Assembly: GCF_003815675.1 (NCBI RefSeq)
Contig: NZ_CP033918.1
Coordinates: 3,596,001-3,660,000 of the forward strand
Direction: 5' to 3'
DNA length: 64,000 bases
DNA from: Chryseobacterium sp. G0186
Lineage (GTDB): Bacteria > Bacteroidota > Bacteroidia > Flavobacteriales > Weeksellaceae
The position numbers and the translations under genes are program-made. Positions within the stretch are counted from its first letter, which is position 1. Every line of letters begins with the position of its first letter. A model generated the notes under the pieces. It ran no database searches, was not told the origin of the DNA, and saw only the letters and a program-made list of their open reading frames with translations. Positions 45,106-54,689 of the stretch are shown in pieces.

Positions 45106-45567
45106 CTATCTTTTTATAAATTCCCAATAAAATGCTTTTCTATATTCTGGTTTAGATTCTAATAGCAGCCTCAAACCTATACTTAATTTAATAAATTGTT
45201 CTTTTTGTCTTTCGGTTTCTATACATTTTGGAGGATATTTTTCATTTTCAAAAAAAAAGTTTGATCTAAGTGTTACATTTTTATTACTTGTACACTCCCC
45301 AAAAACAAAATCACCAAACTCTTTTCTTAGTTCCCATAAATCGGATTTTTCTTTTTCTGTTATTGGTATGACTACTTTTTCTTCCATAGGGGCATCCTCA
45401 TTTATATCACATCTAATTCTGCTATAAATTCCTGTTTTACTATCATAGGATTCTATTTTTACAATAAAATTGTCCACAGCTACAACTCTTTCATAGCAGA
45501 AGTCTTTATACTGTTGAGAAAACGCTAAATGTGGTAATAAATAACATATTAAAATTATTTTCTTCAT
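45106..45567 (-). CDS. Exported protein, candidate cognate immunity of the RHS toxin
   Basis: A 153-residue protein with a signal peptide (MKKIILICYLLPHLAFSQ) and no lipobox. The mature part is charged, with VVIPITEKEKSDLWELRKEF and a late helical segment (RQKEQFIKLSIGLRLLLE). I know no family for it. It starts six bases after the stop of the RHS protein, the place immunity genes hold in RHS and CDI systems. Export to the periplasm fits protection against a toxin that acts in the envelope. No biochemical role can be read. Confidence 0.6.
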   Translation of the reverse strand: MKKIILICYLLPHLAFSQQYKDFCYERVVAVDNFIVKIESYDSKTGIYSRIRCDINEDAPMEEKVVIPITEKEKSDLWELRKEFGDFVFGECTSNKNVTLRSNFFFENEKYPPKCIETERQKEQFIKLSIGLRLLLESKPEYRKAFYWEFIKR

Positions 45568-45573
45568 AATATT

Positions 45574-48500
45574 TTATCTTTTATAATACATAAATCTCTG
45601 AAAAACAGGGAGTAATTTATTGTATGTGTCAGCTATTAGGCTTCTTAAATTGCTTGGTAAGCCATAGTACTGGAGATTGGTTACCTCAAGATAATCAGTA
45701 AATAACTTTGGGTTTTTAATGGTGTTTATCAAGTTATACTTAGCATATACATGCTCTAATTGGCTTATTGCAAAATGTTGAGTTGTATCCAATGTATTAT
45801 ATGTAATATTATATTTTTGTCTATCTATTGATGAATCAATTAAACCTAAAGCGTTTCCATATGCATGTCCTGTTTCATGCACCATAGTGAAAGCCAAGAG
45901 CGACTTGTTCTGAGCAACAATAGGGGAATATACAATATTAGAATATCCTTTAAAAAAACTATGAGTGGTATAGGCTAGCTGTTGACCGTTACCTGGATTT
46001 AAATATCCTTGCAAATCTCCAACTCCAAGCTTATCACTTTCGATTCTAAATCTTAACATTTCTTCTTTTGTAAAATTAGATGGACCGCGCATTTCATTTA
46101 TATTACTTTGCATTGTTTCCGAACTAATATTTGGATCGTATTTAAAATCATCAATATTGGAAATTTGATCTTTTGATAAATATTTAGTTTTATAAGAACC
46201 CGTTGCATAATAATTCACAGTATAACTCACTGCAGCCACACCACCACCAATCACTGCGCCTTTGAATACTCCCTCAAGAAAGTTTTGTCCATTAATCAAT
46301 GCTGTTACGCCTCCGGTTCCGGCTCCTACTAAAGCACCATTTCCTGCAGTGCTCCAAAAGCCGCAGGCACTAAAAATCTGGCCTAAACCTCCGGAAACGG
46401 CTCCCGTGACGGCACCTAATACTACAGATCTTGAAAAGTCTCTCCATGACCAATTATTATTGATGACCGCTTGAATGGCGTACATTCCAACACTTATAGC
46501 GGTGCCTACAATGGCTCCCCAAATAACAGGGGCGATCCACGTAAGGAAAAAACCTGCAGCAAAAACAAATTCTCCACTCGGATCATTAAACATCAACGGA
46601 TTATTCATGACATACCCGTATTTATTATAATTTTGGGTATTGGTGGGATCCTGAATATTCTCATCTGCATTGAGGAATCTTCTTAATAGTGGGTCATACA
46701 ATCTCCCATTCATATGGATGATGCCTACTTCCATAAAGTGTTCATGGGAAGTATAGCCTCTTTCCAATAATAAACCTCCGGTATTTACAATGTCTTTTAT
46801 TTTGTCTGCATTGGTTTCTACAGGGCCATTTCCTATCTTAAGATGCGTGAAGTTACCCCATGCATCAAAGTGCCTCTGTTCCAGTTTGTTTCCTGCTTCA
46901 TCGCTGATGGCTAATATACTTCCGATGTAATCTTTATGCAAAAATTTATAAGAACCGCTGCTCTCGTTATGATCTTTTAAATATACAATATTACTATCAT
47001 AAGGCGTCCTGTCAATATACAAAATATGTTTTTCATTACCAGTCGTGTTATTTTTTATGATTTCAAAACTACCATCTTCACTGTAATATTTTGTCAGCTT
47101 TCCTTCCTTGTCATTTCCAAAATTACCACCATAGCTTACTTTCTGCCTCATGGCTGTTAATCCATACTGAAATGCCACATCTCCTTTTTCACCATCAATA
47201 AATACAGGGTCATTGTTTTCATTGTAAGAGATACTCTGGATGAGATCATTCTTATAATGCTGCTCTCCTGTGGCATTCAGGGTCATTCCTGTTGCCTGGT
47301 AAATTTTAGCTGGATTGTCAAATTTAATCTTTCCAAGCTGGTCATTTTCCAGAATTCTTCCTTTGATATCATATACATTACGATTCATTGAAGGTTTTAC
47401 ACCTGTTACCGGATGGGTCCAGTTGACCAATCTGTTATTGTCATCATAATCAAATGATTCAGTGATGTTGAAATCTCCTCCGGTTGTTCTGCTTTTCAAT
47501 TCATTTTTAATAGCATCAAATGAGTAGGATAGCTGAAGAATGGATGGTTTAATGGCTGAAGAATGGTTAATGCTTGTCAGGAATCCATTACTGTCATAGG
47601 TGTTGTTAATATCAACGGCACCAAGCTTGGTTGCAAGTACCTGTCCTTTGGCGTTGGTTTCATTAAGCTGCCAAAGGATTTTACCGGAATTTTTATCTTT
47701 TATTTGATACAGTTCACCGTTCCATGCACTGTATACATTTTCAATCTGTACTTTGGTTAATACTCCTGATGAATAGAGCTGTTTTTCATAAGAAACGACC
47801 CTTGCCTTATCATCATAAGTAATCCCTTTCTGAACAAAATATTTACCATTTCCACTTTCTGATGATGAAAGTACTCTTCCCTGAGGGTCGTAGGCTACAT
47901 TTGAAGTATAGCTGTTCCCTTTGGAGGTACCGGATTTGGAAACCAATCTTCCTTTATCATCATAAGCAAAAGCAATCATTTTATTGGTTGTTTGTCCTCC
48001 GTCTGCTGTAGAAAGCTCCTTTTGAGAAATAAGCTGTCCGAAATTATTATAGGTATATTCCTTAGTTCCTTTCGGGCTTATCGTCTTTTTAGGCTGCCCG
48101 AAGGCATCATATTCATATTTGTAAACTCCGTTGGAGGGATCATTAAATTCTGATTTCCTACCCCAAACATCATACTGAGTGGTTACGATATTTTCTGTAT
48201 ATTGAGCCTTGATCTGCTCTCCTGCTGCATTATAAGAAAACTGAATGATTCCCCCTTTGTCCGTTGTAGAAACTGTATTTCCTAAAGCATCAGTAGTTTT
48301 AATGGTTGTTCTTCCATAGCCATTCAATTCTTTCATTGTTGTCGCTAAACCTGAAACAGAAGTTTCCATTTGCTTACCATTGAATGCGTTCACGGTTATT
48401 TTGGCAGGAAATACAGAATCATCATAGGCAATCGTATTCCATTGATTAGCACTTTGGCCCTCAAAATAAGGTTCAGATTCCTTTATTTTTCTTCCTAAAA

Positions 48501-51500
48501 TGTCATATTGGGTTTCTTTAGAAATATACTGTCCCTGTCCAAATGCTTTGGTAGATGTTTTATATTCTTGGCCCAATCTGTTGGTATACTTTTTAGCGAT
48601 GTTGCCATCGGGTTCGTATCCAGTAGCAGTCCTGTTGGAATTATTATCTTTTTCATATTGATAGGTGGTTGTTCCCTCTAAATTGGTTTTGGATTTTGAA
48701 AGCTTCCCCCAATTATCATATATGTTCTCCTGTATATTTCCCAGAGGGTCTGTAAGCTTCTTTATCTGGCCCCAATCATCGTATTCAATATGGGTGTCGA
48801 GTCCTAAATTATCTGTTTTCTTTATGACAAATATTCCTTTCGGATCATAAGTTGTTTTTACAGTTTGAATTTGAGGATCAATACTGTTTGTGGTTTCTTT
48901 TTGAGTGCTGTTTCCAAAACCATCATAATGATAAGTTACTTGTAGCCAGCCCGTATTATCTCTATTCCAGTTTTTTTGATTTTTTAGAAGGTTATTTTCA
49001 TAGAGGTATTCTTCTTTACTTGACTTTGTGTCACCATAAGCTTGTACCACATCTGTTTTAGACTTAGGACGCCCTATATAATAATCTGTTCCGTCACCAG
49101 ATGGATTATGAATATATTCGAATGTAGATGTGGTCATGCCATAACCGTTATTGATATTGGAAACACTTTGGCTAGGAAGATAATATGCTCCATAGGTAAC
49201 ATTGCTTTCGATGGTAGTGCCTGTTAAAAAATCTTTGGTTTTAGTGCTTTTCGGTAATATTGCGGTTACGACATTGGGTTTATCACTATTATTTACAAAT
49301 GTGATTAGTTGGCCATTCAGTAATTTATCGGTTTGGTATTGTATGGATTTAAAACTTAATAATTGGGTGTTGTTCTCAGAAATATCTGTCGGGAAAATCA
49401 GGTTTTCATTATTGGTTCTGATCGACCATTCTTTTACAGGAACTCCTGAATTCAAAGGATTTATTTCTGTTCCGGACCATATTTTTGTGTTTTCGAAACC
49501 ATCAGCATACCATGAAGAACGTGCCATTTGACGAAAACCTAACATTCCCTGCCCTTGAAGGTGAGCTGTTAAACCCCTATAACGGAAGTCTTGTTTCTTG
49601 TTTTCTTGCTGAACCTGAGACACCACAAGCCCTTGTGGAAATTTATCAAACTCTATATAAGGATATTTCTCTTTTTTAGCACTTCCATAAAAATTGGGAT
49701 CAGTATTGATATCTAAATCTTTATAATCTATAGTAGTTTTTACTCCTCCTTGGGTAATGGATTTAATAAGAGCTTCCTTAGAAACATCGTATAGATTAAT
49801 TTTTTTAATTCTATCACTAAATAAGTATATCCCAGCGCCGGGTGCAACAAGTATAATCTGATGAATAGATTGATTTATTTTAAGATTTCCTACAAGTTCT
49901 TGATAATCAAAACCTGTTCTTTTATTGAAAGAAGTTTCCCCTTTGGGGCTATTATCAGGAAAAGTGTCATTAAATGCATAATGGATATCATTACTGAAGC
50001 CTTTGTTGCCAGTTGAAATTTTAATGTCTACATTATTATAGTATTTAATTTCAAAATTATTAGTAGAATTAGGAAACTTAACTCTCTCTTTTCGGTAGTT
50101 GAAAGTGGCAAAGTCACTCTTCCCGTCTTTGTCAAGGTCGTAAGCCTGATGACTTGTTCGCTCTAATTTTGCTGTCCCATCATTATTAGTCTCAACAGAC
50201 GGATTTTTACGATATAAAGCAAAATTAGGTTTAAACTCTTCTTCAAACCATTTTCCTGTTGACTGGTACAAATACCAATCGGTTGTTGTCTCTGCAGCAG
50301 GAACTAACAGGTCACTTTTCCCATCCCCATTAAAATCTCCTATAACAGTTCCATTTGTAATTCCTTTAATTCTCTTATCATTCAGATAAAAAACTGTTTC
50401 ACTAATAAAATAACTGTTATTAACACTTTTTTTAAATTGTACAAGAATAGGGCGGTTTTCACTATCAAACCTTAAGAAATCGTTTTTCCCATCTCCATCA
50501 AAATCTCCTATTTTATAAAGTTCAGTTATTTCAGTATCATACGGGTAAAAAGATGCTTGGGATGAAGATTCTGTAGGAGGGATAGTATTATCTAGATTAA
50601 AAATAATATATCTTTTGGTATCTTGATAAGTTTCTATAAACTCCGGTGGGCTCAATGGCAGATTTGGGTTCTGCGGTATTTTAATTTTTGTATGCTCAGC
50701 ATCATTAAAGCCCATTAGAATTTCGGAGATCCCATCTCCGTCAAAATCCATTTCCATAAGTTTCAGGGGAGTTGTCTTGAAAGTTACTCCTTCTTTTGTA
50801 GGGCTCCAATTGGGACTTGTAATGTCGTACATATTATTTGGGATGGTCTTGGTGTACTTGTGCTCCAGTTGATTAGCTTCATTAATGGAATATAAAGACA
50901 ATTGAAGATCCTTTGTAGTAGGTGCTATTTTATAAAGCACAAAGCCTTGTTTGTTTTCTATGATCTCCGATTGGTTATTCTTAAAGGAAATAGCTATTGC
51001 CTTTTTAAAATCTTCTTTTGAAATATCTATTGCTCCAACATAAGTATATGTCCCCGTTGGTTGATCAAAGGTTTTTTTAGTTAAGAAAAGGCCTGCCGGT
51101 TTATTTACATAATTCGTACATTGCCCATTAGCATCATAACTTTCACAAACCTGAGAGGGTTGATCTTTATATTCTAAGGCATCTATTTTTCCGTCTCCAT
51201 CGAAATCTCCCACTAATGAATTCTCTATAGACCCAATCCTTGATTGACTCCAATTTGTTGCTTTCGTAGACTTTTCATATTCAAAACTAACGGGATTAGC
51301 TTTCTCTCCAGCAGAATTATATTCAGTAATGTCGCTTAGAAGCTGATAGTTTGTACCATTATCATCTTTTGTATAGGTTATACGATAAGTTTTAAAAGGA
51401 TTTAAATTAGCAGTAACCTTAATTTCGGATAAAATCTTGTCCTGTACATATTCTGTACCCTGTACATATGATAATTCAGTTAAATCTCTGTTGCCATAAA

Positions 51501-52428
51501 GAAAATTAATTGAGTTAAAATGAGGCTTATTTAATATTTCATTTCCTCCCCATTCTATGGAGGAAATTCTCAGAATGAGATTTATAGGTCTAAAACCACC
51601 TGGAGAAGAACTAGATTCATATTTGTAGGAAATGTAGTTTCCTTGCGCATCTTTCCACTTTGTAATATTATATTCCAAAGGAGTAGTCGCTATCTGGGAA
51701 TTTTTGCCATTGGGAATATATGCACCATACAAGGCCTGTGATCCATCTTCAAAAGTGATTTCAAAATGTGCTGGTCCTATATTTGGACCGCTGCCATTGT
51801 AGGTCCCAACAGATTTTATTTTTACATTAGAATATTTTTCAGTAACATATTCAGCTCCATCTTTTCCATATTCACCAGATTTTAAGGTCAATCTCTGGCC
51901 ATTAAAGCTATAGTAGTCTGAATAATCCAACTGAATCCCTTTCAGTTCGCCATCCTTTTCAATATTTTTTCCAACTCTTGAAATGGTTGTAATTCCAGAA
52001 AGACTCCATCCATATCCTGCAATCCCATTACCGGAACCACTAACATAGGTAAGGCTTACCTGTGGAGCCACACTCTTTACTCCCGGAGGTAAAGCAATGG
52101 GCAATGTAAATTGTAATTGGCCTCCTCCGCCAACTTCTATATTTCCCTTGGTATCATGGAAGCTTTGACCTTCCGGAGTAGTAGTTCCAACTGGGTTATT
52201 GGTACCTGCCTGAGAGTCTGTTGGTCCTCCGCCGGGATTATCCGTAGATGGACCTATTTTGGCGACAAACGAATTTGAAGTACCTGACTGGGCTTTAAAT
52301 CCTTGTGCAAGAACTATCGTATGCGGATCCTGAACTGTCCGTGACGTAGTTTCTGCCTGATACAGTATAGTTTGTGAAAAAACTATCACTGAACACAGGG
52401 ATAATATCAATGATGAAATAAATTTCAT
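45574..52428 (-). CDS. Giant SpvB/FG-GAP/RHS polymorphic toxin with HETGH metalloprotease-like tip
   Basis: A 2284-residue exported protein with several regions. The signal peptide is 1-18. A Bacteroidota-type stack segment follows (LAQGFKAQSGTSNSFVAKI), then an SpvB/TcdB N-terminal domain at about 80-160 (YGWSLSGITTISRVG). Five FG-GAP/VCBS calcium-type repeats lie near 406, 561, 641, 697 and 762 (DFDGDGKIDALEY). A long YD/RHS shell comes next. The RHS-associated core lies at about 1890-1953 (HMNGRLYDPLLRRFLNADEN, then NDPSGE), followed by a Gly-rich hydrophobic pre-toxin segment and a variable tip. The tip has MVHETGHAYGNALGL at 2182-2196, a zinc HExxH motif. RHS shells enclose the toxin, and delivery is followed by release of the tip. 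It likely targets rival bacteria. The export route is unclear. Confidence 0.88.
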   Translation of the reverse strand: MKFISSLILSLCSVIVFSQTILYQAETTSRTVQDPHTIVLAQGFKAQSGTSNSFVAKIGPSTDNPGGGPTDSQAGTNNPVGTTTPEGQSFHDTKGNIEVGGGGQLQFTLPIALPPGVKSVAPQVSLTYVSGSGNGIAGYGWSLSGITTISRVGKNIEKDGELKGIQLDYSDYYSFNGQRLTLKSGEYGKDGAEYVTEKYSNVKIKSVGTYNGSGPNIGPAHFEITFEDGSQALYGAYIPNGKNSQIATTPLEYNITKWKDAQGNYISYKYESSSSPGGFRPINLILRISSIEWGGNEILNKPHFNSINFLYGNRDLTELSYVQGTEYVQDKILSEIKVTANLNPFKTYRITYTKDDNGTNYQLLSDITEYNSAGEKANPVSFEYEKSTKATNWSQSRIGSIENSLVGDFDGDGKIDALEYKDQPSQVCESYDANGQCTNYVNKPAGLFLTKKTFDQPTGTYTYVGAIDISKEDFKKAIAISFKNNQSEIIENKQGFVLYKIAPTTKDLQLSLYSINEANQLEHKYTKTIPNNMYDITSPNWSPTKEGVTFKTTPLKLMEMDFDGDGISEILMGFNDAEHTKIKIPQNPNLPLSPPEFIETYQDTKRYIIFNLDNTIPPTESSSQASFYPYDTEITELYKIGDFDGDGKNDFLRFDSENRPILVQFKKSVNNSYFISETVFYLNDKRIKGITNGTVIGDFNGDGKSDLLVPAAETTTDWYLYQSTGKWFEEEFKPNFALYRKNPSVETNNDGTAKLERTSHQAYDLDKDGKSDFATFNYRKERVKFPNSTNNFEIKYYNNVDIKISTGNKGFSNDIHYAFNDTFPDNSPKGETSFNKRTGFDYQELVGNLKINQSIHQIILVAPGAGIYLFSDRIKKINLYDVSKEALIKSITQGGVKTTIDYKDLDINTDPNFYGSAKKEKYPYIEFDKFPQGLVVSQVQQENKKQDFRYRGLTAHLQGQGMLGFRQMARSSWYADGFENTKIWSGTEINPLNSGVPVKEWSIRTNNENLIFPTDISENNTQLLSFKSIQYQTDKLLNGQLITFVNNSDKPNVVTAILPKSTKTKDFLTGTTIESNVTYGAYYLPSQSVSNINNGYGMTTSTFEYIHNPSGDGTDYYIGRPKSKTDVVQAYGDTKSSKEEYLYENNLLKNQKNWNRDNTGWLQVTYHYDGFGNSTQKETTNSIDPQIQTVKTTYDPKGIFVIKKTDNLGLDTHIEYDDWGQIKKLTDPLGNIQENIYDNWGKLSKSKTNLEGTTTYQYEKDNNSNRTATGYEPDGNIAKKYTNRLGQEYKTSTKAFGQGQYISKETQYDILGRKIKESEPYFEGQSANQWNTIAYDDSVFPAKITVNAFNGKQMETSVSGLATTMKELNGYGRTTIKTTDALGNTVSTTDKGGIIQFSYNAAGEQIKAQYTENIVTTQYDVWGRKSEFNDPSNGVYKYEYDAFGQPKKTISPKGTKEYTYNNFGQLISQKELSTADGGQTTNKMIAFAYDDKGRLVSKSGTSKGNSYTSNVAYDPQGRVLSSSESGNGKYFVQKGITYDDKARVVSYEKQLYSSGVLTKVQIENVYSAWNGELYQIKDKNSGKILWQLNETNAKGQVLATKLGAVDINNTYDSNGFLTSINHSSAIKPSILQLSYSFDAIKNELKSRTTGGDFNITESFDYDDNNRLVNWTHPVTGVKPSMNRNVYDIKGRILENDQLGKIKFDNPAKIYQATGMTLNATGEQHYKNDLIQSISYNENNDPVFIDGEKGDVAFQYGLTAMRQKVSYGGNFGNDKEGKLTKYYSEDGSFEIIKNNTTGNEKHILYIDRTPYDSNIVYLKDHNESSGSYKFLHKDYIGSILAISDEAGNKLEQRHFDAWGNFTHLKIGNGPVETNADKIKDIVNTGGLLLERGYTSHEHFMEVGIIHMNGRLYDPLLRRFLNADENIQDPTNTQNYNKYGYVMNNPLMFNDPSGEFVFAAGFFLTWIAPVIWGAIVGTAISVGMYAIQAVINNNWSWRDFSRSVVLGAVTGAVSGGLGQIFSACGFWSTAGNGALVGAGTGGVTALINGQNFLEGVFKGAVIGGGVAAVSYTVNYYATGSYKTKYLSKDQISNIDDFKYDPNISSETMQSNINEMRGPSNFTKEEMLRFRIESDKLGVGDLQGYLNPGNGQQLAYTTHSFFKGYSNIVYSPIVAQNKSLLAFTMVHETGHAYGNALGLIDSSIDRQKYNITYNTLDTTQHFAISQLEHVYAKYNLINTIKNPKLFTDYLEVTNLQYYGLPSNLRSLIADTYNKLLPVFQRFMYYKR

Positions 52429-52542
52429 GTTTGTATTGGTAATTTTATAAATGATAATGAATAAAGACTGTTTTGATAAAGTAAATAATAGTGAGAGCAG
52501 AGAAGAAAATCAATGCTTTACTCTTGTGCTTCCTTTTAATCT

Positions 52543-53028
52543 TTATCTTTTAGTGACATTTCTGCCAAAGACTCTTCCATCCTTCAATGTAAAGCGCAGA
52601 ATATAAATACCCCAGTCATATCCGGTCATATTGATTTTCACCTGACGGTTTAATCCGGGAGCATTCTGTTGCTGAAACTTCCAATGAACAGTACTGTGCT
52701 GGTAGAGAGAAACCGATTCTATTAATCCGTCTGCTTCTTCAGTCCAGTCAATAGTAAGATAGTCGTTCACCGGAACAGGATAAAGCCTGATCTGTTTCCA
52801 GAAAGCTGTTTCATCTATAGCAGGAGCCTGTTGAGTAATGGCTGTTGTCTTGAACGGTTCCTGAGCTGCAGTTTCTTTCAGACTCGGGTCTTCTGTTGTT
52901 TTACCTGCCGCATTAGTCCCTCTGTATCGTTGGTTTCCTGCTTCATCATATTTGAAGTAGACTTCAGTTTGTGAAAAGCCGAAAAAACCTATTAACAGAG
53001 AAAACAGAGAAAATAATTTTCTTTTCAT
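52543..53028 (-). CDS. Small T9SS sorting-domain protein upstream of the RHS gene
   Basis: A 161-residue exported protein (signal MKRKLFSLFSLLIGFFGFSQ). Right after the signal comes VYFKYDEAGNQRYRG, which looks like a single YD/RHS repeat. A linker follows, then about 75 residues with the type A C-terminal domain pattern of the type 9 secretion system (IRLYPVPVNDYLTIDW, then GIYILRFTLKDGRVFGRNVT). It is therefore mostly a secretion tag. It lies 114 bases before the RHS gene and six bases after another surface gene. It may be a helper or anchor for the RHS protein, which has no such tag; that is inference. Confidence 0.75.
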   Translation of the reverse strand: MKRKLFSLFSLLIGFFGFSQTEVYFKYDEAGNQRYRGTNAAGKTTEDPSLKETAAQEPFKTTAITQQAPAIDETAFWKQIRLYPVPVNDYLTIDWTEEADGLIESVSLYQHSTVHWKFQQQNAPGLNRQVKINMTGYDWGIYILRFTLKDGRVFGRNVTKR

Positions 53029-53034
53029 TGGTAT

Positions 53035-53877
53035 TTATTTTTTTGTAGAAATGAATTGTTGTATCTGTTTTCTAAGTTCTTTAATCTCTTCAGACTGAGA
53101 TTTTAATTGCTTATTTTGCTCAATGGAGTAAAGAGTTAATTCTTCTATTTTCTCTAAAAGTTTAGCATCCATTTCACCTAGATTAATCCCGTCTTTTTCC
53201 ACTTCTCTCGCAGATGGAATATTGGGTAAATGTCCTTTTTCAGAAATATGTTTTTCTACCTCTTCCAACGATCTAAGTTTATAATCTTTCTTGAATACAT
53301 AATCTGCCCAACCGTTGGTTGATGGATTTTCAACTTTTATCTTTTCAGCCTTGATTCCATCTTTTACAAATAATCTGTATTCATTACAATCATTACAATT
53401 TGAAAGTGCCTGATTATCCCATGTAGTCCCGATAAGAACTTTTCCGTTTGCTCTTACTGAAAATAAAGGCTTTGCCCAATCACCTGAGAAAAGAGGAGCA
53501 GAAAGGGTTAGTAATCCAACATCATTAGGTTGGTATTTATCATAAACACCCCATATTAAATCCACTCCAGAATTAACGTTGGCAAGTGTACCCAATACCT
53601 GAAAACCATCAGCATTAGCATTTGTATGAAATTGGGCCCTGCCATAAGTTTTGAATGCTATATTAGGATCCATTACGGGGCCGCCTATGGCTACATTACC
53701 CATGGAGCTGATTTTCATTCTTTCAGTATTATTGGTTTTAAATGCTAAATCCTGATTGTCAGTAGTTCCAATAAAGTTGTTTGAAGAGTTTGTGCCTGCA
53801 TTTCCCGTTGTGTTCCAGCTTTGTGCAAGAATACTGGACGCAGTTATAGTACAAACCAATAGGAATGTTCGTTTCAT
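53035..53877 (-). CDS. Tail-fibre-like exported surface protein
   Basis: A 280-residue protein with a signal peptide (FLLVCTITASSILAQ). The N-terminus NTTGNAGTNSSNNFIGTTDN and NTERMKISSMGNVAIG is the repeat-like head of Bacteroidota tail-fibre/adhesin-like proteins. LRSLEEVEKHISEKGHLPNI and INLGEMDAKLLEKIEELTLY form the conserved C-terminal stalk, followed by a coiled coil (KQLKSQSEEIKELRKQIQQF). Such proteins form trimeric fibres. It is the first gene of the minus-strand cluster leading to the RHS toxin and may serve target binding or delivery. This role is inferred from gene order. Confidence 0.75.
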   Translation of the reverse strand: MKRTFLLVCTITASSILAQSWNTTGNAGTNSSNNFIGTTDNQDLAFKTNNTERMKISSMGNVAIGGPVMDPNIAFKTYGRAQFHTNANADGFQVLGTLANVNSGVDLIWGVYDKYQPNDVGLLTLSAPLFSGDWAKPLFSVRANGKVLIGTTWDNQALSNCNDCNEYRLFVKDGIKAEKIKVENPSTNGWADYVFKKDYKLRSLEEVEKHISEKGHLPNIPSAREVEKDGINLGEMDAKLLEKIEELTLYSIEQNKQLKSQSEEIKELRKQIQQFISTKK

Positions 53878-54215
53878 ATAGAATTAATAAATTAGTTAAG
53901 TCGTGATTGAAGAATAAAGTTTTTTAAACTTTGATAAATTGTTTTTTCAATAAAGATGTCATTTTGTGTTTTTTGTAAATGTAAACAAATAATCTTTTTA
54001 TTTTGTCTTAAACTTATTGTTTATCAGTTATTTACATTTATTTCTTCAATTTGGTTTATATCATAATAGATAAGCTGATTTTGATGGTATTTTTTTGAGA
54101 ATAAAAGATGGATAGATTAAAAAACTATTTGTTTAAATGCCTGTTAATGAAGAACTATTTTGATTTTATCATGTTTTTTTAATGCTTAAGACCTATCCAT
54201 TTTAGAAAAAAACTT
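53878..54215. other. Non-coding divergent spacer
   Basis: AT-rich spacer between the RHS cluster and the metal cluster. No coding frame, clear hairpin or RNA gene was seen. It should hold the promoter of the minus-strand surface-protein gene; no convincing element was found. Confidence 0.6.
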
Positions 54216-54223
54216 TACCTTTG
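54216..54223 (+). promoter_or_regulatory. -7 element (TACCTTTG) directly before the DUF6660-like gene
   Basis: TACCTTTG is a perfect TAnnTTTG and ends 5 bases before the ATG. Transcription would then begin at or close to the start codon, so the mRNA may be leaderless. Confidence 0.5.
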
Positions 54224-54228
54224 TCACA

Positions 54229-54552
54229 ATGAACCTGTTAAAATGGATACTGGCAATTTATTTCATGGCGTTATCGTTGATGCCATGTGAAGATGTGTCT
54301 CATCCATTAAATTCAGGAAACAAAAGGATTTCTTTAAGTATTTCTGAGACACATTCTACTGATAAAGGAGATATTTGTTCCCCATTGTGTGCCTGCAGCT
54401 GTTGTCAGATGACAGTTTCAGCATTTAAAATGGATTCATTGTTAGAAATTCCTGAGCAGATTCCTGCTTATTTTTCAAAGAAAATCTTATTTCATAAAAA
54501 CGACTTTGCCTACCAGGTGTATGACCACGTCTGGCAGCCTCCTAAAATTTAA
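54229..54552 (+). CDS. DUF6660-like small Cys-rich exported protein
   Basis: A 107-residue protein with an N-terminal signal (MNLLKWILAIYFMALSLMPC). The mature part holds a Cys cluster, ICSPLCACSCCQM, a plausible metal-binding site. Its C-terminus is conserved in look (YQVYDHVWQPPKI). Proteins of this type usually precede a CzcA-family pump in Flavobacteriia, as here, which suggests a role in periplasmic metal sensing or handling. The family name is from memory of that context and no function is established. It is 137 bases before the pump, with a separate promoter between. Confidence 0.75.
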   Translation: MNLLKWILAIYFMALSLMPCEDVSHPLNSGNKRISLSISETHSTDKGDICSPLCACSCCQMTVSAFKMDSLLEIPEQIPAYFSKKILFHKNDFAYQVYDHVWQPPKI

Positions 54553-54599
54553 TTTTATTGATTTTTAGAAAGTTATCTTTCTAACTGTGTTTGAAACTT

Positions 54600-54614
54600 T
54601 GCAATACCATTGCA
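54600..54614 (+). promoter_or_regulatory. Palindromic operator TGCAAT-ACC-ATTGCA before czcA
   Basis: A perfect 6-3-6 inverted repeat. The longer context TTGAAAnTTTGCAATAnCATTGCA is shared, with two differences in 24 bases, with a site before the P-type ATPase gene. It ends 13 bases before a TAnnTTTG element and covers the -33 region, so a bound protein would repress. The Fur-family gene in this cluster is the obvious candidate. Confidence 0.75.
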
Positions 54615-54627
54615 GAGGTTTTCAGGA

Positions 54628-54635
54628 TATTTTTG
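54628..54635 (+). promoter_or_regulatory. -7 element (TATTTTTG) of the czcA operon
   Basis: TATTTTTG lies 13 bases after the palindromic operator. Transcription should start near 54642, giving a leader of about 48 bases. Confidence 0.65.
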
Positions 54636-54689
54636 CTGCAGTATTATAAACTGTACGCAATGTATTTTCAATAAAATTAAATATAAATC

